A DNA stretch of 64,000 bases from assembly GCA_035293945.1 (NCBI GenBank), contig DATGLV010000011.1, positions 186,001-250,000 of the forward strand, read 5' to 3'. Source of the stretch: VAZQ01 sp035293945 (lineage in GTDB: Bacteria > Pseudomonadota > Alphaproteobacteria > Rhizobiales > Xanthobacteraceae). A model generated the notes under the pieces. That model had not been told where the DNA came from, did no database searches, and saw only the letters and a program-made list of their open reading frames with translations. Below are positions 17,592 to 26,474 of the stretch, piece by piece (positions within the stretch are counted from its first letter, which is position 1; each line of letters begins with the position of its first letter). Position numbers and translations under genes: made by a program.

Positions 17592-17915
17592 ATGAAGAAG
17601 CCCTCTGGCCGGCACCGCAAGCTGGCCGCGCAGACCCGCGCGGAGGCTGCGACCGAGATTGCGGTCGCGGCGCTCTCGTTTCTTGCGCAAGAACCCGGTA
17701 GGCTTGCAGGTTTCCTCGCCGCAACCGGTATCGGGCCGCAATCGCTGCGCGCCGCCGCCCACGAACCGGGTTTCCTGCTCGGCGTGCTCGAATATCTGGT
17801 AGGCGACGAGAGTTTGTTGCTGGCGTTCGCGGCAGAGCGTGAGCTTGATCCGCAGGAGGTGGCGCAGGCGCGCGAAGCGCTCGACGATCGTCCCGGGCAT
17901 ACGGGCGCGGCGTGA
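17592..17915 (+). CDS. DUF3572 family protein
   Basis: A 107-residue, probably all-helical cytoplasmic protein of unknown function. After a basic N-terminus the body reads AVAALSFLAQEP...FLAATGIGP...LGVLEYLVGDESLL, the pattern of DUF3572. This family is largely alphaproteobacterial. The ATG at 17592 replaces an upstream start at 17514, which adds 26 unrelated residues. It precedes dinB by nine bases, so the two are probably co-transcribed. Confidence 0.82.
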   Translation: MKKPSGRHRKLAAQTRAEAATEIAVAALSFLAQEPGRLAGFLAATGIGPQSLRAAAHEPGFLLGVLEYLVGDESLLLAFAAERELDPQEVAQAREALDDRPGHTGAA

Positions 17916-17924
17916 AGGCGGGCC

Positions 17925-19181
17925 ATGCCGGCCTTCTGCCGAGATTGCCTTCACGATGCGGCGGAAGCGCCCGGCCGCTGCACAGCTTGCGGCTCGCCCA
18001 GAGTGCTGCGCCACGGAGAGCTTGACCATCTCGCGGTCGCGCACGTGGATTGCGATGCCTTCTACGCCACCATCGAGAAGCGCGATGATCCGAAGCTTGC
18101 CGACCAGCCCGTCATCGTGGGCGGGCGCAGGCGCGGTGTCGTCCTTACCGCCTGTTACGTGGCGCGCACGTTCGGGGTGCGTTCGGCGATGCCGATGTTC
18201 GAGGCGCGGCGGCTCTGTCCATCCGCAAAAGTGGTGCCGCCCGACATGGCGAAATACGCCCGCGTCGGCCAAGAGGTGCGCCGCCTGATGCTCGAGCTCA
18301 CGCCTATGGTCGAGCCAGTTTCAATCGACGAGGCATTCATGGACCTCACCGGCACAGAGCGGCTGCACGGCAGCTGGCCCGCGAAGGCACTCGCCTCCTT
18401 TGCCACACGGGTCGAGCGCGAGCTCGGCGTCACGGTGTCGATCGGGCTCTCGTGCAACAAGTTCCTCGCCAAGATTGCTTCCGACCTCGACAAGCCGCGC
18501 GGCTTCGCGGTCATCGGCCGCGAAGAGGCCGCGCGCTTTCTCGCATCACGTCCAGTCACGCAGATATTCGGCGTCGGCAAGGTCGCGCAGGCGCGCCTCT
18601 CCGCCGAAGGCTTCCGCACCATCGGCGATCTGCAGAGGGCGGGCGAAGCCGAATTGACGCGCCGCTTCGGCGCCGAGGGGGCGCGCCTCTCACGCCTCGC
18701 GCACGGCATTGACGATCGCCCGGTTTCTGCCGCGCGCGAGAGCAAGAGCATCTCCGCCGAGACAACATTCGATGCGGATATCGCCGACCGCCGCCAGCTC
18801 GAGCTTCGCTTGTTGCGGCTTTCCGAGAAGGTATCGGCACGCCTGAAGAAGAGCGAGCTTGCCGGACACACGGTGACGCTGAAGCTCAAGGCCGCAGACT
18901 TTCGCCTGCGCACGCGCGCGCACTCTTTCGCGCAACCGACCCAGCTCGCGGCGAAAATATTTGCCTGCGGACGCGAGCTCTTAGCGCACGAGGCCGACGG
19001 CACACGCTACCGCCTGATCGGTATCGGCGTCTCCGCGCTGGTTGCGGCAGAGGGCGGCGATTTCTTCGACCTCATCGACCGGCGCACCGCCGACGCCGAG
19101 CGCGCCATCGACCGCTTGCGCGCACGCTTCGGCGCGGATGCGGTGGTGCGCGGCTTGGTGTTTGGAGAGGAGGAGGAATAG
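17925..19181 (+). CDS. dinB: DNA polymerase IV with N-terminal zinc-ribbon-like motif
   Basis: A 418-residue Y-family translesion polymerase. Catalytic acids are in HVDCDAFYA (Asp42) and SIDEAFMD. The fingers (VGGRRRGVVLTACYVAR), thumb helix-hairpin-helix (IFGVGKVAQARL) and little-finger domain follow in order. A start at MPAFCRDC gives four cysteines (5, 8, 19, 22) in a CxxC-x10-CxxC arrangement ahead of the polymerase core. E. coli DinB lacks this. Similar extensions occur in rhizobial homologues, so the long start was kept. Confidence 0.93.
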   Translation: MPAFCRDCLHDAAEAPGRCTACGSPRVLRHGELDHLAVAHVDCDAFYATIEKRDDPKLADQPVIVGGRRRGVVLTACYVARTFGVRSAMPMFEARRLCPSAKVVPPDMAKYARVGQEVRRLMLELTPMVEPVSIDEAFMDLTGTERLHGSWPAKALASFATRVERELGVTVSIGLSCNKFLAKIASDLDKPRGFAVIGREEAARFLASRPVTQIFGVGKVAQARLSAEGFRTIGDLQRAGEAELTRRFGAEGARLSRLAHGIDDRPVSAARESKSISAETTFDADIADRRQLELRLLRLSEKVSARLKKSELAGHTVTLKLKAADFRLRTRAHSFAQPTQLAAKIFACGRELLAHEADGTRYRLIGIGVSALVAAEGGDFFDLIDRRTADAERAIDRLRARFGADAVVRGLVFGEEEE

Positions 19182-19275
19182 CGAAGCGCCGGGATCTATG
19201 CTTCTGCGCGCTCCCGAGAAACCATCGCAGTAGGACCCTGCTCCCGCATGCTCTCGCAAGCGACGACGACGGGAC

Positions 19276-20142
19276 TCACGGGCAGGGCTTGGCATCTCGG
19301 ATCTCGAGTGAGGTGAGCTCGCCGCTGATCGCAAAGTCGTTGTAGTCGAGCAGAAGAGCGCGCGAGATGCCGTTCTCATAGAGCTCGAACGAGATCGAAT
19401 AGATTGGTGTTTGCTCGCCGGCCCCGCTGTTGCGCTCGAAATAGCTGACTGTGACCGGCCAGCGCGTCATTCCGGCGAGCGCCTGCTGACCGGCTGCGGC
19501 ATCGGTCGGCACGCGTTCGTTCCCCGGTATGGCGCGACCTATGACCGTAAGCGTGTTGTAGATCTTGTCGCCCCGCTCGGACCCGTCATAGACCGGAAAT
19601 TCCAAGATGGTTTTGCCAGCGCGAGCCGCATCGATGATGCGGCGGACATGCTCGGTCGGGAACACAATCGCGTGGTCGAGGCTGATCTTGGTCTGCCGTG
19701 GCTTGGTCAATGAAACTTGGATATCGCCCGCTTGGCGTACCGCCTCGCCGTCGACCTGATCGGTCAACCGATTGTTGAGGTAGTTTTCCGACTTGAAGTG
19801 GTAGTTATTCGCCTCGGCATCCTCCCAAGTGTTGGAGCGCAGGTCGCTCAAGGTGACCTTGCCCTCGCCGTTGTCGAGCTCGGAGACTTGGCGAAACTCC
19901 AGCTTGTAGCCTTCACACGCGCTGCCGGCGAAGTCGTAGAGGATGCGCCCTCGCGCCGACACCGTTTGCGAGCTCCCGTGCGCCTGCGCCAGCGTCAGCT
20001 CGTAAACGGCGCGATGGGAGGCAAGCTCGACTGCCGTCGTCGCCAAAGCACGGGCGGGCGGCGCCGGCCCAGCGCTGCAGATAATCGTGAGGAGGCAAAC
20101 CACCGCGGCCGCGGCGCCGATCCCGTTAGCTTTGGGTGTCAT
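19276..20142 (-). CDS. eipB: EipB-like periplasmic envelope-integrity protein (DUF1849)
   Basis: A 288-residue exported protein. The signal peptide spans ~1-32 (hydrophobic, ending APPARA). DUF1849/EipB forms a spiral beta barrel in the periplasm and supports envelope integrity in Brucella. Two cysteines, Cys76 (GSACEGYK) and Cys287 (AKPCP), match the pair that forms the disulfide in Brucella EipB. The ATG at 20142 is preceded by AGGAG. The longer frame from 20406 adds 88 residues unlike the family and was rejected. Confidence 0.85.
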   Translation of the reverse strand: MTPKANGIGAAAAVVCLLTIICSAGPAPPARALATTAVELASHRAVYELTLAQAHGSSQTVSARGRILYDFAGSACEGYKLEFRQVSELDNGEGKVTLSDLRSNTWEDAEANNYHFKSENYLNNRLTDQVDGEAVRQAGDIQVSLTKPRQTKISLDHAIVFPTEHVRRIIDAARAGKTILEFPVYDGSERGDKIYNTLTVIGRAIPGNERVPTDAAAGQQALAGMTRWPVTVSYFERNSGAGEQTPIYSISFELYENGISRALLLDYNDFAISGELTSLEIRDAKPCP

Positions 20143-20290
20143 CGCAACCGATCTCCTGATCGCCCGGCCAGCACTGCAACATAGGCACATGAAAGCCGCC
20201 CCGCAACCGCGCCTCTCCACTGCTTGCAAGGTCGCGGGCGATGGGCGAAGACAAGGCGCGGACCGGCCCTGCCGTCCGGCAGCCAGGCAC

Positions 20291-20324
20291 GATAAAGTCA
20301 TTGCAGGGATAAAGTCATTGCAGG
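20291..20324 (+). repeat. 17-bp perfect tandem duplication upstream of the RidA gene
   Basis: GATAAAGTCATTGCAGG occurs twice back to back (20291-20307 and 20308-20324). The second copy ends in the AGG that starts the ribosome-binding AGGAGAG, nine bases before the ATG at 20333. It is a recent-looking duplication within the leader. Confidence 0.9.
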
Positions 20325-20332
20325 AGAGCATC

Positions 20333-20800
20333 ATGGCCGGTGTGGTAGAGAAGCGACTTGCGGAACTCGGTATTGCTCTGCCCACCCCGGCTACCCCGAT
20401 CGCCAACTATGTGGGATTCGTTCGCACCGGCGCCTTGTTGGTCGTATCCGGGCAGCTTTGCCTCGAAGCGGGCGGCAAGCTCGTTGCCAAAGGCAAGCTT
20501 GGGCAGAACGTCTCGAACGAGGATGGGCAGAAGGCGGCCCGCGCCTGCGCGATCAACCTGCTCGCCCAGGCCAAGGTCGCGCTGAGTGACCTCGACAAGA
20601 TCGTGCGCGTGGTGCGGCTCGGCGGCTTTATTAATTCGGACCCCGCTTTTGTCGACGGGCCGAAGGTGATGAATGGGGCTTCGGACTTGATGGTCGAAGT
20701 GCTGGGCGAAAAGGGCCGGCATGCCCGTACCACCGTGGGGGTCGCCTCCTTGCCGCTGGATGCCGCCGTTGAGGTCGAAGGCTTGTTCGAAGTCGCATGA
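20333..20800 (+). CDS. RidA/YjgF family protein
   Basis: A 155-residue protein of the Rid family, whose archetype deaminates reactive enamines and imines. The conserved Arg132 (HARTTVGV), which anchors the carboxylate in active RidA, is present, as is the GFINSDPAFVDGPKVMNGAS stretch typical of the longer subgroup. The ATG at 20333 has an AGGAG site. The stop overlaps the glycerophosphodiesterase start (ATGA at 20797), so the two are coupled. Confidence 0.88.
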   Translation: MAGVVEKRLAELGIALPTPATPIANYVGFVRTGALLVVSGQLCLEAGGKLVAKGKLGQNVSNEDGQKAARACAINLLAQAKVALSDLDKIVRVVRLGGFINSDPAFVDGPKVMNGASDLMVEVLGEKGRHARTTVGVASLPLDAAVEVEGLFEVA

Positions 20801-21534
20801 GACTTGCCCCGGACTGGCTGATCGCACGACCCGTTGCGCATCGGGGCCTGCATGACGCAAACGCCGGCGCGATCGAGAACACGCCCACAGCCTTTGCGGC
20901 CGCGGTTGCAGCCAACTATGCGATCGAATGCGACCTGCAGATCAGCGCCGACGGCGAAGCCATGGTGCATCACGACGACGTGCTCGGGCGCCTCAACGAG
21001 GGCAACGCCCGGCTCGACGCCATAACGAGCGCCGAGCTGCGGCGCGTCGCCTTCAAGGGCACCGGCGACCGGATGATCTCATTGGGCGAATTGTGCGACC
21101 TGGTGGGCGGACGTGTGACATTGGTGATCGAGTTGAAGAGCGCGCGTAGCGGAGACACGCGACTTCCCGTGCGGGCCGCGTCGGTCCTCTCCGCCTATGC
21201 GGGGCCTTGCGCGCTGATGTCGTTCGACCCGGCCCAGATCGCTGCCGTCCGCGCCAAGACCCCCGGCCTGACGCGCGGGATCGTCGCCGAACGTTGGTCG
21301 GGCGACAGAGCCGATCCTGGAAATTCGCACGCCCTCGCCTATCTGCGGGGTTTGCTGGCGGCGCGTCCGCAATTTGTTGCGTATTCGATCAAGGACTTGC
21401 CGGCCTTGTTGCCAACAGCAGCGCGCCATCTCTGTGGGATGCCGCTGTTGACCTGGACGGTGCGCGGGGCGGAGGACCGCGCGCGCGCCGCACGTTTTGC
21501 CGACCAGATGATTTTCGAGGGGTTCAGGCCCTAA
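20797..21534 (+). CDS. glycerophosphodiester phosphodiesterase family protein
   Basis: A 245-residue GDPD-fold hydrolase that releases glycerol-3-phosphate from glycerophosphodiesters. Active-site motifs are AHRG with IENT, the metal-binding ECD, and MVHHDD. LVIELKS supplies the later Glu/Lys. It lacks a signal peptide, so it acts in the cytosol (UgpQ-like). It is coupled to the RidA gene and ends 33 bases before the GNAT gene. Confidence 0.9.
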   Translation: MRLAPDWLIARPVAHRGLHDANAGAIENTPTAFAAAVAANYAIECDLQISADGEAMVHHDDVLGRLNEGNARLDAITSAELRRVAFKGTGDRMISLGELCDLVGGRVTLVIELKSARSGDTRLPVRAASVLSAYAGPCALMSFDPAQIAAVRAKTPGLTRGIVAERWSGDRADPGNSHALAYLRGLLAARPQFVAYSIKDLPALLPTAARHLCGMPLLTWTVRGAEDRARAARFADQMIFEGFRP

Positions 21535-21567
21535 TATCGCGACATTGGAACCTGGGTCGGAAAGGTT

Positions 21568-22875
21568 GTGCTCTCATCGATGACGTCATTGTCCAACAGA
21601 TCGACCGCCGCTCCCGCCGAGATTACGCTGCGCACCATCAGCGCGCTGACCGACATCGCGCGCGAGGATTGGGATGCCTGCGCCAATCCGCTCCCGGTGG
21701 AACAACCTGGCGATATCTGCAGACCGATGGACAATGGACTCCACGCCAAGGCTCAGGATGCGGCCACGCCACCGTGGGGAGCCGGTGAAGAGGCTTTAGA
21801 GACCGAATACAACCCATTCATTACGCACGATTTTCTCTCGGCACTGGAACGCTCTGGCTCAGCCCGCACCCGCACCGGTTGGCAGCCCCTGCATGCCGTC
21901 GCCGAGGCGGCCGATGGCACCGTTCTCGGCGTCGCCCCCTGCTACGCCAAATCCCATTCCCAGGGGGAATATGTGTTCGATCACAGCTGGGCAGATGCCT
22001 ATGAAAGGGCCGGCGGCCGCTACTATCCGAAGCTGCAAGTGAGCGTGCCGTTTACGCCCGCCACCGGGCGTCGCTTGTTGGTACGTCCAGGTCCCCACGC
22101 GCAATACGTTCGCGGACTGCTCGCCGATGGACTGGCAGAGGTCTGCCGCCGCTCCAGAGCCTCTTCGGTCCACGTCACCTTCCCGACCGAAGCGGAGTGG
22201 AAGCTGCTCGGCCAGCATGACTATCTTTTACGCACGCACCGGCAGTTCCATTGGCAGAATGCCGGCTACGAATCCTTCGATGCTTTCCTGGGGGCGCTTG
22301 CCTCGCGCAAGCGCAAGACCATCCGGCGCGAGCGCTCCGATGCGCTAGCCGACGGCATCACTATCCACTGGCTTTCTGGATCCGATCTTACGGAAGCCGT
22401 GTGGGATGCCTTTTTCGAGTTCTATATGGACACGGGTTCGCGCAAATGGGGCCATCCTTATCTGACCCGCGCCTTCTATTCCATGATCGGCGAGAGCATG
22501 CGCGACCGCATCCTCCTGGTGATGGCCAAGCGCAACCGACGTTGGATCGCCGGGGCCATCAATTTCATCGGATCGCGGACCTTGTTCGGCCGGCATTGGG
22601 GCGCGATCGAGCACCACCCGTTCCTGCATTTCGAAGTCTGCTACTATCAGGCGATCGAATATGCCATTGCCCACAGGCTTCCCCGCGTCGAGGCGGGCGC
22701 GCAGGGCAAGCACAAGCTCGCCCGCGGTTATCTGCCTACCGAGACCTACTCGGCGCACTACATCGCCGATCCGGCGCTGCGACGCGCGATCGCCGACTTC
22801 CTCAAAGCCGAGCGCGACTACATCGCTGAGGAGATCGAGGAGTTCGCCGATGCGGCGCCGTTTCGAAAGGAATGA
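21568..22875 (+). CDS. GNAT/FemAB-like acyltransferase (DUF482) with internal insertion
   Basis: A 435-residue member of the peptidogalycan-biosynthesis/COG3146 family, which has a GNAT-like fold; its substrate is unknown. Conserved blocks are NPFITHDFLSALE, SHSQGEYVFDHSWADA, GGRYYPKLQVSVPFTP, SRKRKTIRRER and a C-terminal EAGAQGKHK. Between DWDACANP and YNPFITHDF there are ~38 residues (about 21690-21803) that I do not associate with the family, an apparent in-frame insertion. The start is a GTG; an ATG at 21580 is the alternative. It overlaps the HIT gene by ATGA. Confidence 0.85.
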   Translation: MLSSMTSLSNRSTAAPAEITLRTISALTDIAREDWDACANPLPVEQPGDICRPMDNGLHAKAQDAATPPWGAGEEALETEYNPFITHDFLSALERSGSARTRTGWQPLHAVAEAADGTVLGVAPCYAKSHSQGEYVFDHSWADAYERAGGRYYPKLQVSVPFTPATGRRLLVRPGPHAQYVRGLLADGLAEVCRRSRASSVHVTFPTEAEWKLLGQHDYLLRTHRQFHWQNAGYESFDAFLGALASRKRKTIRRERSDALADGITIHWLSGSDLTEAVWDAFFEFYMDTGSRKWGHPYLTRAFYSMIGESMRDRILLVMAKRNRRWIAGAINFIGSRTLFGRHWGAIEHHPFLHFEVCYYQAIEYAIAHRLPRVEAGAQGKHKLARGYLPTETYSAHYIADPALRRAIADFLKAERDYIAEEIEEFADAAPFRKE

Positions 22876-23324
22876 CCACAGCATTGCCCCGGGAGAAATC
22901 CATGCCGGCCTATGATCCCGAAAACATCTTCGCCAAGATCCTGCGCGGCGAGTTCCCCTGCTACCGGGTTTACGAGGATGAACGGGCGCTTGCGTTCCTC
23001 GACATCATGCCACGCGCGCCCGGTCACACCCTGGTGCTGCCTAAGGCGGCGGCCCGCAACATTCTCGACGTCGCGCCCGAAGATCTCGCCCATGTGATGA
23101 AGGTGGCGCAGAAGATCGCGCTTGCGAGCATGAAGGTTTTTGCCGCCGACGGGATCACCATGCAGCAGTTCAACGAGACCGCCGGCGGCCAGGTCGTCTT
23201 CCATCTGCACGTCCACGTCATCCCGCGCAAGGAAGGCGTACCTCTCAAGCCACCCGCGAGCGAGAAGGAGGCCCCGGACGTGCTGAAGGAGCAGGCGGCG
23301 AAGCTGGCGGCGGCGCTGCGTTAG
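22872..23324 (+). CDS. HIT-family nucleotide hydrolase
   Basis: A 150-residue HINT-like protein that hydrolyses or transfers nucleotide phosphoramidates or related bonds. The histidine triad HLHVHVIPR is at 111-119. CYRVYEDERALAFLDIMP and PGHTLVLPK are the usual N-terminal blocks. The ATG at 22872 overlaps the preceding stop. A second ATG at 22902 (MPAYDPENIF) would also fit the family length. Confidence 0.9.
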   Translation: MTTALPREKSMPAYDPENIFAKILRGEFPCYRVYEDERALAFLDIMPRAPGHTLVLPKAAARNILDVAPEDLAHVMKVAQKIALASMKVFAADGITMQQFNETAGGQVVFHLHVHVIPRKEGVPLKPPASEKEAPDVLKEQAAKLAAALR

Positions 23325-23370
23325 ACGATTTCGTCTTCGCCCAAGAGCTCGAGACAACAGCTCAAAGTGA

Positions 23371-23399
23371 AATGGGGGCGCCGTGCAGGCGCCCCCATT
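23371..23399. terminator. bidirectional hairpin between convergent genes
   Basis: A perfect 12-bp stem, AATGGGGGCGCC and GGCGCCCCCATT, with a 5-base loop. It separates the HIT gene (plus) from the secreted unknown (minus). On the minus strand it is followed by TTTCACTTT. Confidence 0.75.
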
Positions 23400-23428
23400 A
23401 GTTGCGATAACGACGATTGCGGTAGCGC

Positions 23429-23935
23429 TTAGTCGATCTTCCAGGCCGAGAAGATCACGCTGGGCACCGCCGGCTCGCCAGCGGGTTTCTTATAGACGAG
23501 GCCGATGCCGGTCGCGGAGCCCGAGATCATTGCGTTGACCTTGTCGCCCTTCTTGTACTCGCCCACGCCCTGCGAAATCATGACGGTCGTGAAGTCCGGC
23601 GTCGGCACCAGCTGCTCACAGTTGCTGTTGTCGGCATCCTTGCCATTGGTCTGGAACCACAGGCGAACCAGCCCCGTCCCGCCGCGGCTGCCAACCTGCA
23701 CGCCAACGATGGTGAAGTAGGTGCCGGATTGGTCAAGGGTCACGACGCCGTTGGCGTTCTTGAGACCCTTGGCGGCATCGGTCGAATTCATCGTCACCAG
23801 CTGCGGCTTGTTGGCAGCGGCCACAATCTGGTCTTGCTCGCTCGAGGCCTGAATATAACCACCGGCCGCATAGGCGCCCGTGGAGGCGAGCAGCATGGCC
23901 GACACGAACATCGCACTGAAGGTAGCTTTCATCAC
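23429..23935 (-). CDS. secreted protein of unknown function, possibly C1q/TNF-like beta sandwich
   Basis: 168 residues with a clear Sec signal peptide (MMKATFSAMFVSAMLLAS...AYA, cleavage ~23). The mature part is beta-rich. GTYFTIVGVQVGSRGG, VRLWFQTNGK, MISQGVGEYKKGDKVNAMI and the terminal VIFSAWKID resemble the strand pattern of C1q/TNF-like jelly rolls (G-Y-F, L-x-x-N-G-x, K-G-D). That resemblance is my reading only. One cysteine. It is monocistronic, with hairpins on its 3' side. Confidence 0.6.
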   Translation of the reverse strand: MMKATFSAMFVSAMLLASTGAYAAGGYIQASSEQDQIVAAANKPQLVTMNSTDAAKGLKNANGVVTLDQSGTYFTIVGVQVGSRGGTGLVRLWFQTNGKDADNSNCEQLVPTPDFTTVMISQGVGEYKKGDKVNAMISGSATGIGLVYKKPAGEPAVPSVIFSAWKID

Positions 23936-24397
23936 TGTCCTCCCATTGGAGTTGGACTACGGGAAAAGAGTTCCGAAGGGCGACGGGTTGGCCTCTCCGA
24001 TCCGTGGATCAAGACAAGATTAAACGGGCTGCCCCCTAGGTCGGCTTGCATGAACTCCGACCGCACCACTGCAATGGACATGCCACCCCGCGACATTTTG
24101 TCGGGTGCTACGCCGGCTGAGGAGTCTGTCCAAATTGATGTTGAATCGCCGAGGGATGGACGATTGCGATGGGCAATTGCCGGTAAGTAGCTTCAAAGTT
24201 TGTTTGGCCGCCGCCCGCCGCTGCATATTTTTCGGGCTGCTGCGCGAAATCGATGCATAACCATGTGGCGCTGCCATGTGGCGCCGGAAGGACCGTGGCC
24301 GCATTTGCGCGCACCTGCCGGCTCAGCGACGTCATTTGTTGTTGATTACCAACAATGATGTTCGGCAAACATCTGATTGGCCGCCGGATCATCGCGC
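23936..24397. other. intergenic, no gene seen
   Basis: About 460 bases upstream of the secreted unknown and downstream of the amtB terminator. It must hold the promoter of the secreted protein gene. Short frames exist but none has a convincing ribosome site or recognisable product. Confidence 0.4.
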
Positions 24398-24436
24398 AAA
24401 AAAAGTGAGAGGCCCCAGCCTAAGCCGAGGCCTCTC
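24398..24436 (-). terminator. rho-independent terminator of glnK-amtB
   Basis: On the minus strand GAGAGGCC (24436-24429) pairs with GGCCTCTC (24414-24407) around a 14-base loop, followed by ACTTTTTTT. It lies ~100 bases after the amtB stop. Confidence 0.85.
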
Positions 24437-24533
24437 GACGGAAAGGGCGGTGCCGGGTCTCCGCCCCAACCGTTGTGCGCCTATCAGGAAAGCATGATCC
24501 GTTCCGAAAAGCTCAGGATCACGCGCCCCACAC

Positions 24534-25994
24534 CTACTGCACGGTCTCGCCGTGCAGCGCTAGGTCCAGACCCTCGCGTTCCACCTCTTCGGGCACGCGC
24601 AGGCCGATGAAGATGTCGACGATCTTGAGCAGGATCAGCGTCACGATGACGTCGTAGACGAACACCGTGACAACGCCGATCGCCTGATAGACGGGCTGCA
24701 TCCAGTTGCCCTCGATAAGGCCGGGGGTGCCGCCGTACTCGTTGACGGCGAACACGCCGGTCAGGATCGCGCCGCTCGCGCCGCCGACCCCATGCACTCC
24801 GAATGTATCGAGCGCATCATCGTAACCGAACATGTGCTTGAGACCGGTGCAGCCCCAGTAGCAGATGATGCCGGCGGCCACACCGATCCAGAACGAGCCG
24901 AGCGGACCAACGAAGCCCGACGCCGGCGTAATGGCCACCAGGCCGGCGACCGCACCCGAGCAGATGCCGATCACGGTCGGCTTACCCTTGAGCAGCCACT
25001 CGACGATCATCCAAGTGAAGCCCGCAGTCGCGGTCGCGGTGTGGGTCACCAGCATCGCCATGCCGGCCTGCAGGCCCGCGGTCACGGCCGAGCCGGCATT
25101 GAAGCCGAACCAGCCGACCCACAGCAGGGAGGCGCCGATCATGGTGAGGATCATATTGTGGGCGGGGCCGGCTTCCTTGCGCTTGCCGAGCATCAACGCA
25201 CACATCAGGCCGGCAGTGCCGGAGTTGACGTGCACCACAGTGCCGCCCGCGAAGTCCAGCACATTGATAAAGCTGTGCGGGTTGGAGCTGTTGAACATGC
25301 CGTCCGGACCCCACACCCAGTGCGCGATCGGCGAATAGACGAAGATCGCCCACAAGCCCGTAAACCAGAGCATGGCCGAGAACTTCATGCGCTCCGCGGT
25401 GGACCCGAAGATCAGCGCCGCGGTGATGATCGCGAAGGTCAGCTGGAACATCGAGTAGACAGTCTCGGGGATCGTCGGCGCGAGCGTATTAGGATTGCCC
25501 TTGTTATTGGCAATATCGCTCATGATGCCCTGTAGGCCGGCGCGATCGAGCCCGCCGATGAACCAGCCCATGTCGGTGCCAAAAACATCACCGCCCTCGC
25601 GGAACGCCAGGCTGTAAGTAAAGAACAGCCACAGGATGCTGATCAGGCAGGTGATGGCGAAACTCGTCATGATGGTGTCGCCGACGTTCTTCTTGCGCAC
25701 CATGCCGCCGTAGAACAATGCCAGCCCGGGGATGGTCATCATCAGCACGATGGCCATCGAGGTGAGCATCCAGGCGGTGTCGCCGGAATTCGGCGAGCAT
25801 TCCTTGTAGACCTTGGAGTCGCACGGCAGCGTCTCGACTGCCGGTCCGCTATCGGCGGCGGGCGCCTGATCGGCGGCCGGCGCCTGGTCCTGCGCATAGG
25901 ATGGCGTGTAGGAGGAAACGCTCAGGCAGATGCCGAGCAGGACTCCGAAGAGGAGAGCCACGAGCCCCGCACGTATAGGCTTCTTCAATGTCAT
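24534..25994 (-). CDS. amtB: ammonium transporter AmtB
   Basis: A 486-residue inner-membrane ammonium channel with 11 expected helices after a cleavable signal sequence (~1-34, ending PSYAQ) and an Ala/Pro-rich periplasmic stretch. The pore histidines lie in SPIAHWVWGPDG and TFGVHGVGGASG. GLALFYGGMVRKKNV is the family signature. The ATG at 25994 has AGGAG upstream; the frame from 26099 would read back into the glnK gene. The cytoplasmic C-terminus is the GlnK-binding side. It is co-transcribed with glnK. Confidence 0.96.
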   Translation of the reverse strand: MTLKKPIRAGLVALLFGVLLGICLSVSSYTPSYAQDQAPAADQAPAADSGPAVETLPCDSKVYKECSPNSGDTAWMLTSMAIVLMMTIPGLALFYGGMVRKKNVGDTIMTSFAITCLISILWLFFTYSLAFREGGDVFGTDMGWFIGGLDRAGLQGIMSDIANNKGNPNTLAPTIPETVYSMFQLTFAIITAALIFGSTAERMKFSAMLWFTGLWAIFVYSPIAHWVWGPDGMFNSSNPHSFINVLDFAGGTVVHVNSGTAGLMCALMLGKRKEAGPAHNMILTMIGASLLWVGWFGFNAGSAVTAGLQAGMAMLVTHTATATAGFTWMIVEWLLKGKPTVIGICSGAVAGLVAITPASGFVGPLGSFWIGVAAGIICYWGCTGLKHMFGYDDALDTFGVHGVGGASGAILTGVFAVNEYGGTPGLIEGNWMQPVYQAIGVVTVFVYDVIVTLILLKIVDIFIGLRVPEEVEREGLDLALHGETVQ

Positions 25995-26022
25995 GATATT
26001 GCTCCTGTCCCTGGCGCGGGTT

Positions 26023-26361
26023 TCAGATTGCCGCAGCATCGGTTTCGCCGGTGCGGATGCGCACGGCGTTTTCGAGGTCGAGAACGAAGATCTTTCCATC
26101 CCCGATCTGACCGGTTTTTGCCGCCCCGGTAATGGCGTCGATGGTCTTGTCGACCTGGTCGGTTGGGACCGCCACCTCGATCTTGATCTTCGGTAGGAAG
26201 CTCACAGCGTATTCAGCGCCGCGGTAGATCTCGGTGTGGCCCTTCTGGCGCCCGTAACCTTTGACCTCGGTGACGGTCATCCCGTGCACCCCGGTCGCGG
26301 TCAGAGCGTCGCGGACCTCGTCGAGCTTGAATGGCTTGATGATGGCCATGACGATCTTCAT
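26023..26361 (-). CDS. glnK: nitrogen regulatory PII protein GlnK
   Basis: A 112-residue PII signal protein. The T-loop Tyr51 (YRGAEYAVSF), the uridylylation site, is present. The B-loop TGQIGDGKIFV and C-terminal RIRTGE are intact. GlnK plugs AmtB when nitrogen is plentiful. It is first in the operon, 28 bases before amtB, and is preceded by a sigma-54-like promoter. Confidence 0.96.
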   Translation of the reverse strand: MKIVMAIIKPFKLDEVRDALTATGVHGMTVTEVKGYGRQKGHTEIYRGAEYAVSFLPKIKIEVAVPTDQVDKTIDAITGAAKTGQIGDGKIFVLDLENAVRIRTGETDAAAI

Positions 26362-26474
26362 GGGTTTTCATCCCCCCTTAGGCCGGCCCTACGCGCGTGC
26401 AGGGCCAAGCGGCATTCGACAAAGCTTCACCGCGCCGGAGACTGCCCCGCGCGGGCTGTGCCGCGGCTCCTAGA

